Assembly: GCA_910585765.1 (NCBI GenBank)
Contig: CAJUES010000027.1
Location: 1-47,548, forward strand
Source: an uncultured Lachnospiraceae bacterium
GTDB lineage: Bacteria > Bacillota > Clostridia > Lachnospirales > Lachnospiraceae
DNA: 47,548 nucleotides
Direction: 5' to 3'
A program made the translations under genes and the position numbers. Positions 42,786 to 47,548 of the stretch are shown one piece after another (the stretch's first letter is position 1; each line of letters starts with the position of its first letter). Below the pieces are notes generated by a model. It saw nothing but the letters and a program-made list of their open reading frames with translations, did no database searches and was not told where the DNA came from.

Positions 42786-42884
42786 CCATTATGTCCTTCC
42801 AGGAAATGATTCATCTTTAGATACATAATTTATTATACTCAATCCGTAGTACGATTTCAAGTGCCGAGTTAAAATCATGATAAT

Positions 42885-42920
42885 TTCGTAACAGTTCAGC
42901 CTTCGGCTTCCTGTTACAGG
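42885..42920 (+). repeat. Dispersed hairpin repeat, copy 2
   Basis: TTCGTAACAGTTCAGCCTTC followed by GGCTTCCTGTTACAGG. GTAACAG and CTGTTAC form outer arms and AGCC/GGCT the inner stem. Same element as 12551-12585 (opposite strand) and 43576-43612. Confidence 0.72.
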
Positions 42921-43011
42921 CATCAAGCCATGCAAAAACCGCTTCGCGGTTGGCTTGATGCATCCAGGCCACTATGCTTTCGCACGGACTTCGCAGCGCG
43001 GGGCTGCGAAG
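42921..43011. repeat. Two further hairpins between rplS and lepB
   Basis: CATCAAGCCA (42921-42930) pairs with TGGCTTGATG (42951-42960), enclosing AACCGC-TTC-GCGGTT. CTTCGCAGC (42989-42997) pairs with GCTGCGAAG (43003-43011). With copy 2 of the dispersed repeat and the rplS terminator this fills the 271-bp gap; I see no credible gene in it. Confidence 0.6.
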
Positions 43012-43015
43012 AAAG

Positions 43016-43043
43016 AAAAAACGGAGCCCGTCACCAAGCTCCG
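43016..43043 (-). terminator. Terminator after rplS
   Basis: On the minus strand: CGGAGC (43043-43038), 10-nt loop, GCTCCG (43027-43022), then TTTTTT (43021-43016). It lies 13 bp past the rplS stop and probably reduces read-through into lepB-rbgA. Confidence 0.7.
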
Positions 43044-43056
43044 CCATGCAAACCAA

Positions 43057-43404
43057 TTATTTAACCAGTTCCTTAACCTTAGCCTTCTTGCCAACGCGGT
43101 TTCTCAAGTAGGTCAACTTCGCGCGTCTAACCTTACCTGCTCTCACAAGCTCCACCTTTTCCACATTAGGAGAATGCATAGGCCATGTCTTCTCTACACC
43201 GACACCATTTGAAATCTTTCTCACTGTAAAGGTCTCTCTGTTGCTGCCGCCCTGGATCTTTAATACAGTTCCCTCAAAGATCTGGATTCTCTCGCGATTG
43301 CCCTCCTTGATCTTGCCGTGTACACGCACTGTATCTCCAACCCTAAAGCTGTCAACCTTTTCCTTCAACTGTTCCTTCTCGATTTCTCTGATAATTTCAT
43401 TCAT
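43057..43404 (-). CDS. rplS: Ribosomal protein L19
   Basis: A 115-residue protein typical of L19: FRVGDTVRVHGKIKEGNRERIQIFEG, RETFTVRKISNGVGVEKTWPMHSPN and the basic tail GKVRRAKLTYLRNRVGKKAKVKE. It sits at the 30S-50S interface. AGGAGG precedes the ATG. It has a promoter of its own at 43508-43536 and a terminator after it. Confidence 0.98.
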   Translation of the reverse strand: MNEIIREIEKEQLKEKVDSFRVGDTVRVHGKIKEGNRERIQIFEGTVLKIQGGSNRETFTVRKISNGVGVEKTWPMHSPNVEKVELVRAGKVRRAKLTYLRNRVGKKAKVKELVK

Positions 43405-43507
43405 TTGATTTGCCTCCTTATTGTTTCGACGTTCTTAATACTTCCGCATCATCTGCCCTGCACATGACTCGTACCAGAGGACCATCTCTTTGTTCGCAAC
43501 ATTGATA

Positions 43508-43536
43508 ATGTTACCACAAAAAGGTTGTGAATGCAA
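43508..43536 (-). promoter_or_regulatory. Internal promoter of rplS
   Basis: On the minus strand TTGCAT (43536-43531), 17-bp spacer, TAACAT (43513-43508). The transcript would have a leader of about 95 nt before the rplS ATG. B. subtilis has an L19 leader here; I could not confirm that structure. Confidence 0.6.
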
Positions 43537-43575
43537 GTATTTTCTGCATTTCCTTCCATTTTCCTTCCATTTATA

Positions 43576-43612
43576 GTAACAGTTCAGCCTTCGGCTTCCT
43601 GTTTCAGGCATC
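43576..43612 (+). repeat. Dispersed hairpin repeat, copy 3, over the trmD stop
   Basis: GTAACAGTTCAGCCTTCGGC followed by TTCCTGTTTCAGGCATC. It matches copy 2 with one outer-arm change (TTAC to TTTC). Its right end covers the last two codons and TGA of trmD (43606-43604). Confidence 0.68.
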
Positions 43613-44371
43613 CGCCACGCGCCTCCTGTTCCGGGAAGGCCTGGGCGGATGCGCCGCCATATATGCCTCATACAGCTCCGGCCGCCTCTCCCTCGTCCTC
43701 TCCAGAGACTGCTCCATCCGCCATTTCTCAATGTTGGCGTGATGCCCGCTCAACAGCACATCCGGCACCTTCCTTTCGTGCCAGACCTCGGGGCGCGAAT
43801 ACTGCGGATACTCCAGCAGCCCGTCCGCGTGGGACTCTGTGAGTGCCGATTCCCCGTTGTTCAGCACCCCCGGGACAAGCCTTGCGATCGCATCGATCAT
43901 CACCATCGCCGGGAGTTCCCCGCCCGTGAGCACATAATCCCCGATCGATATATAGTCTGTCACGATCTCCTCAAGAACCCGCTCGTCGACCCCCTCGTAG
44001 TGCCCGCAGAGGAAGATCAGATCCTCCTCCGCCGACAACTCAACAGCTTTCTTCTGGTGAAAGACCTCGCCCTGCGGCGTCACATAGACCACCCTTGTCC
44101 TGCTGCCGTCGCCGTTTCCGTCCGCTTTCCGCGCGGCGATCTTCTCTTCAAGCGCCCGCCAGCAGTCGTACACAGGCTGCGCCTGCATCAGCATGCCCGC
44201 CCCGCCGCCATACGTATAATCGTCGACCTTCTTGTGTTTATCCAGCGTGTAATCGCGTATATTCACCGCCTCGACAGAGATGAAGCCCTTCTCCTCTGCC
44301 CTTCCTATGATGCTGGTATGCAGCCCGTCGAGCACCATCTCCGGAAACAGCGTCATGATATGAAAATGCAT
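43604..44371 (-). CDS. trmD: tRNA (guanine-37 N1) methyltransferase
   Basis: A 255-residue enzyme starting MHFHIMTLFPEMVLDGL at ATG 44371 behind AGGGGAGAG. Knot-fold SAM motifs are LIFLCGHYEGVDERVLEE and DYISIGDYVLTGGELPAMVMIDA. LVPGVLNNGESALTESHADGLLEYPQYSRP precedes the C-terminal domain. It methylates G37 next to the anticodon and prevents frameshifting. The last residues (DA) and stop lie within a dispersed repeat. Confidence 0.98.
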   Translation of the reverse strand: MHFHIMTLFPEMVLDGLHTSIIGRAEEKGFISVEAVNIRDYTLDKHKKVDDYTYGGGAGMLMQAQPVYDCWRALEEKIAARKADGNGDGSRTRVVYVTPQGEVFHQKKAVELSAEEDLIFLCGHYEGVDERVLEEIVTDYISIGDYVLTGGELPAMVMIDAIARLVPGVLNNGESALTESHADGLLEYPQYSRPEVWHERKVPDVLLSGHHANIEKWRMEQSLERTRERRPELYEAYMAAHPPRPSRNRRRVADA

Positions 44372-44382
44372 CGCTCTCTCCC

Positions 44383-44892
44383 CTAATCCAGCAGACCTTC
44401 CATGATGTGTACCTTCATCTTCCTGCTCTCCATGTCCACGTCGAGAATGCACTGTTTGATCGCCGGGAAAAGCACTTCCCTGTCGTCCTCGAGTGTCACT
44501 GCATACACATCGTTCGCCCCGGTCTCGATCACATTTGTCAGCACGCCGAGATACTGGCCATTTTCGTCATACACTTCCAGATCGATCAGGTCTGCTATGA
44601 AATACTCATCACGCCCCAGTTTCACCGCGTTTTCCCGCGTCACAAAAAGGGGCTTCCCCTTGTATTTCTCTATGTCGTTGATATTGTCGAAACCCTTGAA
44701 TTTCAATATGGCATACTGTTTGAAAAACTTCACGCCCTCTATTTCAAGCGTCCTTTTTTCCTTGCCTGTATCCAAGATCACTTCCTTCAATTTCTGGAAG
44801 CGCTTCACGTCGTTCGTCGTCGGAAACACCTTGACTTCACCGTGAATACCGTGCGGCTGTGTGATCGCACCTACCTGTAATAAATCTTCCAT
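44383..44892 (-). CDS. rimM: RimM, 16S rRNA processing factor
   Basis: A 169-residue protein starting MEDLLQVGAITQPHGIHGEVKVFPTT at ATG 44892 behind GGAGG. N-terminal RimM domain, then PRC-barrel (DEYFIADLIDLEVYDENGQYLG, GANDVYAV, EVLFPAIKQCILDVD). It helps 30S head assembly with S19. It ends 11 bp before trmD. Confidence 0.97.
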   Translation of the reverse strand: MEDLLQVGAITQPHGIHGEVKVFPTTNDVKRFQKLKEVILDTGKEKRTLEIEGVKFFKQYAILKFKGFDNINDIEKYKGKPLFVTRENAVKLGRDEYFIADLIDLEVYDENGQYLGVLTNVIETGANDVYAVTLEDDREVLFPAIKQCILDVDMESRKMKVHIMEGLLD

Positions 44893-44958
44893 GAGACCTC
44901 CGTTTTGCACTGACGCAAATATCAATCCTGTCCTTCCGGCAGCGTGTGCACAGTACAA

Positions 44959-44982
44959 TGGGGTGTTCCAAAGAACACCCCA
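44959..44982 (-). terminator. Hairpin between khpA and rimM, possible attenuator
   Basis: A perfect 10-bp stem TGGGGTGTTC (44959-44968) / GAACACCCCA (44973-44982) with a 4-nt loop. On the minus strand it is followed by TTGTACTG, a poor U-tract, so partial termination or RNA processing is more likely than full termination. Confidence 0.45.
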
Positions 44983-44993
44983 CACCTGCTTGC

Positions 44994-45224
44994 TTACACA
45001 ATTTCAACATCCACCTTGAGATTATCTTTGGAAGATGCTGCCTTGACGACAGAACGGATCGCTTTGGCAATCCTGCCCTGCTTGCCAATCACCTTCCCCA
45101 TGTCGGCTGGCGCCACGTGAAGCTCCACGGTAATATTCTTACCGTCCGCCTTCTCCGTGACAACTACCTCATCAGGATTGTCTACTAAAGCCTTCGCTAT
45201 TACTTCGACTAACTCCTTCATCAT
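44994..45224 (-). CDS. khpA: KhpA (YlqC), KH-domain RNA-binding protein
   Basis: A 76-residue single KH domain with the RNA-binding GKQGRIAKAIRSVVKAA loop (GxxG as Gly-Lys-Gln-Gly). It usually acts with KhpB in post-transcriptional control. Position between rpsP and rimM is conserved in Firmicutes. Confidence 0.95.
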   Translation of the reverse strand: MMKELVEVIAKALVDNPDEVVVTEKADGKNITVELHVAPADMGKVIGKQGRIAKAIRSVVKAASSKDNLKVDVEIV

Positions 45225-45250
45225 TCACACCTCCAAGAGTGTCAGCGTCA

Positions 45251-45496
45251 TTATTTCTCGATACCTGCCGCCTTGAAAATCTTTGCAACTACCTCTGTAG
45301 GCTGTGCACCGTTTGACAGCCACTTTCTGGCAAGCTCCTCGTTCACTTTGAACTCGCTGGGGTCTGTGTTCGGGTTGTATGTTCCGATCTCCTCAATACA
45401 CCTTCCATCTCTGGGCGATCTCGAATCTGCTACGATGATTCTATAGATAGGAGCTTTCTTCTGACCCATTCTTCTCAATCTGATTTTTACTGCCAT
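45251..45496 (-). CDS. rpsP: Ribosomal protein S16
   Basis: An 81-residue protein: MAVKIRLRRMGQKKAPIYRI, VADSRSPRDGRCIEEIGTYNP, WLSNGAQPTEVVAKIFKAAG. All are S16 signatures. GAGGTGAAG precedes the ATG. The 124-bp gap from ffh holds a GTCAGC-TTCT-GCTGAC hairpin (45580-45595) and a weakly supported TATAAT (45534-45529 on the minus strand). Confidence 0.98.
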   Translation of the reverse strand: MAVKIRLRRMGQKKAPIYRIIVADSRSPRDGRCIEEIGTYNPNTDPSEFKVNEELARKWLSNGAQPTEVVAKIFKAAGIEK

Positions 45497-45620
45497 TTTT
45501 CTTCACCTCATAAATCTTTCTTTTTAGTATTATATATCGGGCAGGAAAGTTTTCTTCCACTGCCGTGCGCCGGGCACCCGTCAGCTTCTGCTGACACAAT
45601 TCCTCCGGTGTCCGTGTGCA

Positions 45621-46976
45621 TCAAAAAGGAAGTTTGAATCTTCCCTTTTTACCGCCAAATCCTCCCATCATACCCGGGAGCTGTTTCATCATCTTCTGAG
45701 ACTGCTCAAACTGCTTGATGAAACGGTTTACCACTGCGATATCCACGCCCGCGCCTCTCGCGATCCGGTGTTTCCGGCTCGGGTTGAGCAGTTTCGGATC
45801 CTTGCGCTCCGCCGGTGTCATGGACAGCACGATCGCCTCCATGCGCGCAAGCTGCCTGTCGTCGATCGCCGACTCGATATCGCTCGCCTTGATCCCCATG
45901 CCGGGCATCATGCCGAGAATGCTTGACAGACCGCCGAGCTTTTTCATCTGGCTCATGCTTTCAAGGTAATCTTCAAAGTCAAACTTGCCCTTCTTCAGAC
46001 GCGATGCCATCTCTTTTTCCTTCTCGGCATCCATCTCAAGATTCGCCTCCGCAACCTTGTCGATCAGCGTGAGGACATCGCCCATCCCCAGTATGCGGTT
46101 TGCCATCCTGTCCGGATAGAACTGTTCCATATCGGTGAGCTTCTCACCGGTGCTCACAAACAGGATCGGCTTGCCGGTGACAGCCTTGACGGAGAGCGCC
46201 GCACCGCCGCGCGTATCGCCGTCCATCTTTGAGAGGATCACTCCGCTCACGCCGACTTTCTCGTCAAATTCCTTCGCGACATTGACCGCGTCCTGTCCTG
46301 TCATGGCATCCACGACCAGGAGCGTCTGGTGGACCTCGACATTCGCCTTGATCTCCTGCAGCTCCGCCATCATCTCCTCGTCTATATGCAGACGTCCGGC
46401 TGTATCTATGATCACGATATTGTTACTGTTCTTTGCCGCGTGCTCCATCGAAGCCTTGACGATATCGACAGGTTTGTGGTTTGTGCCCATCGAAAAGAAA
46501 TCAACCTGCTGCCTGCCGGCATTCACGCTCAGCTGCTCGACTGCCGCCGGTCTGTAGATATCACACGCGACAAGCAGCGGTTTCTTGCCCTTTAATTTCA
46601 GTTTTCCGGCGATCTTTGCCGCCGCGGTCGTCTTGCCTGCGCCCTGCAGGCCGCACATCATGATCACCGTGGTCGCTTTGCCCGGCTGCAGCTGCAGCTC
46701 CGTCGTCTCGGAGCCCATCAGGGCTACCATTTCCTCGTTGACGATCTTGATCACCATCTGCCCGGGATTCAGACCGTTCATGACATCGGAACCGACTGCG
46801 CGCTCCTCCACCGACTTTACGAACTGCTTCACCACCTTGAAGTTTACATCGGCCTCCAGCAGCGCCATCTTCACTTCCTTGAGCGCAGTCTTCACATCGG
46901 CCTCTGTGAGACGCCCCTTGCTCCTCAAATTCCTGAATACATTCTGCAGTTTGTCTGTTAAGCTCTCAAATGCCAT
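45621..46976 (-). CDS. ffh: Ffh, signal recognition particle GTPase (SRP54)
   Basis: A 451-residue SRP54: N domain (1-95), G domain with GLQGAGKTT, DTAGRLHIDEEMM and SKMDGDTRGGAA, then the methionine-rich M domain (MPGMGIKA, QKMMKQLPGMMGGFGG) ending GRFKLPF. It binds signal sequences and 4.5S RNA and targets ribosomes to the membrane. It is 4 bp downstream of ylxM, and the operon continues with signal peptidases. Confidence 0.98.
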   Translation of the reverse strand: MAFESLTDKLQNVFRNLRSKGRLTEADVKTALKEVKMALLEADVNFKVVKQFVKSVEERAVGSDVMNGLNPGQMVIKIVNEEMVALMGSETTELQLQPGKATTVIMMCGLQGAGKTTAAAKIAGKLKLKGKKPLLVACDIYRPAAVEQLSVNAGRQQVDFFSMGTNHKPVDIVKASMEHAAKNSNNIVIIDTAGRLHIDEEMMAELQEIKANVEVHQTLLVVDAMTGQDAVNVAKEFDEKVGVSGVILSKMDGDTRGGAALSVKAVTGKPILFVSTGEKLTDMEQFYPDRMANRILGMGDVLTLIDKVAEANLEMDAEKEKEMASRLKKGKFDFEDYLESMSQMKKLGGLSSILGMMPGMGIKASDIESAIDDRQLARMEAIVLSMTPAERKDPKLLNPSRKHRIARGAGVDIAVVNRFIKQFEQSQKMMKQLPGMMGGFGGKKGRFKLPF

Positions 46977-46980
46977 CCGC

Positions 46981-47337
46981 TCAAAGCTCCTCTATAATTT
47001 CATTTGACAATCGTTTGATCTGCTCGTTGTCCGTCAGTCTGTTGATCTGCTGGACATTCCGTTTGATCCTCGAAAACCGCTCCACCAGATGGAGTTTGTC
47101 CTCATAGCCAGCCAGGATCCTGTCGCACCGCCTGATCAGGTCGTGCACTCCCTGGCGGCTGATCCCCTGCTCATCTGCGATCTCGCTCAGGGATAAGTCG
47201 TTAAACACGGCATCCTCGTAGACCTTCTTCTGATGCTGTGTCAGCAGTTCCCCGTAGAAATCGTAGAGCATGCCTTTATATTCAAGTTCCTCAAGTCCGA
47301 TCACAGCCCTCTTTGCTGTCAGATTACCAGTTTCCAC
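46981..47337 (-). CDS. ylxM: YlxM, SRP-associated helix-turn-helix protein
   Basis: A 118-residue protein; GTG 47337 is chosen because GGAGGAG lies just before it. The core YDFYGELLTQHQKKVYEDAV, NDLSLSEIADEQGISRQGVHDLIRRCD is the UPF0122/YlxM sigma-70-region-4-like helix-turn-helix. In streptococci and bacilli YlxM binds SRP components; position directly before ffh is conserved. The promoter is at 47407-47435. Confidence 0.94.
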   Translation of the reverse strand: METGNLTAKRAVIGLEELEYKGMLYDFYGELLTQHQKKVYEDAVFNDLSLSEIADEQGISRQGVHDLIRRCDRILAGYEDKLHLVERFSRIKRNVQQINRLTDNEQIKRLSNEIIEEL

Positions 47338-47406
47338 ACTGTCTCCTCCGGCAGTGCAGCGCAAAAGTCTCGCTGCGCAGTTCCTTATTTTCCACAATTC
47401 TTTAAC

Positions 47407-47435
47407 AGAATACTACAAAAGCAGATAAGTGTCAA
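47407..47435 (-). promoter_or_regulatory. Main promoter of the ylxM-ffh operon
   Basis: Minus strand: perfect TTGACA (47435-47430), 17-bp spacer, TATTCT (47412-47407). The -35 lies within one arm of the inverted repeat at 47420-47461. Confidence 0.8.
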
Positions 47436-47461
47436 GTATTTTTTCTTGACACTTACCTGCT
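47420..47461. repeat. 17-bp inverted repeat overlapping the ylxM promoter
   Basis: AGCAGATAAGTGTCAAG (47420-47436) pairs with CTTGACACTTACCTGCT (47445-47461) at 16 of 17 positions, 8-nt loop. T-runs follow on both strands (TTTTTG on plus, TTTTG on minus), so it could be a bidirectional terminator whose arm doubles as the -35 box, or an operator. No gene is seen from 47462 to the window end. Confidence 0.7.
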
Positions 47462-47548
47462 TTTTGCCGATGGGCATTCTATTCATATTCGGCGCGGGTT
47501 TTAAACACTTACGTAATATCTAAATTTTATAGAATCCTTTATTTAAGC

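Noticed and set aside
42817..43056. 79-codon minus-strand ORF directly after rplS
   Set aside because: It runs through the rplS terminator, two hairpins and the dispersed repeat; it has no ribosome site and its peptide (KPKAELLRN) is the translated repeat.
43435..43731. 98-codon minus-strand ORF between trmD and rplS
   Set aside because: Overlaps the trmD 3' end in another frame, the repeat and the rplS promoter; no family resemblance.

Overview
The window looks like a chromosome segment of a Lachnospiraceae-type Clostridium (Firmicutes). Three things point there: the gene order ylxM-ffh-rpsP-khpA-rimM-trmD-rplS-rbgA-rnhB-ylqG-ylqH, Gram-positive-style ribosome binding sites, and a CTAGAGCG-ended MITE of the kind I remember from Lachnospiraceae genomes. 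No rRNA, tRNA, CRISPR array or complete IS was seen. The assignment rests on reading motifs and synteny, not on searches.

Layout. 1-1.9 kb: an HPr-like protein (-) and a Kef-type cation/proton antiporter (+). 1.9-7.95 kb: an OmpR/histidine kinase pair, four 11-bp direct repeats that look like a response-regulator box, then an ABC ATPase, a permease fused to an M1-type metallopeptidase, and a second permease. 8-13.2 kb (-): a TldE/TldD pair, a HisI-like protein with altered metal ligands, an RsmH with an N-terminal extension, and a coiled-coil/SHOCT protein. 13.4 kb: a Uma2-type nuclease-fold gene (+).

13.97-30.5 kb (-) is the most interesting part. One promoter, overlapped by a palindrome, reads into a run of same-strand genes: SWIM zinc finger protein, AAA/PD-(D/E)XK protein, a 23-codon ORF, helical-repeat protein, MoxR AAA+ ATPase, membrane-anchored GLUG/LysM protein, DUF5682 protein, a PIN toxin/antitoxin pair, VWA protein, clpS, clpA, a 166-bp MITE, and aat. 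The SWIM/MoxR/DUF5682/VWA core resembles the uncharacterised E. coli yehLMPQ set. Here it carries a cell-surface partner and runs without a gap into a complete N-degron pathway (Aat modifies, ClpS recognises, ClpA unfolds). I regard this combined MoxR-VWA/N-degron operon as the best candidate for an undescribed system.

30.6-35.7 kb: a partial inositol cluster (iolD, iolB, an iron alcohol dehydrogenase). It is preceded by A+T-rich DNA holding a frameshifted small XRE regulator that overlaps iolD, and a divergent intact XRE regulator; a perfect palindrome lies over the promoter between them. 35.7-47.4 kb (-) is the conserved translation and secretion operon: ylxM, ffh, rpsP, khpA, rimM, trmD, rplS, lepB, rbgA, lepB, rnhB, a FliK-like/FlhB-like pair (ylqG/ylqH), yraN, pgeF and a hotdog thioesterase. 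A short hairpin repeat (about GTAACAG...CTGTTAC) occurs three times, once across the trmD stop codon.
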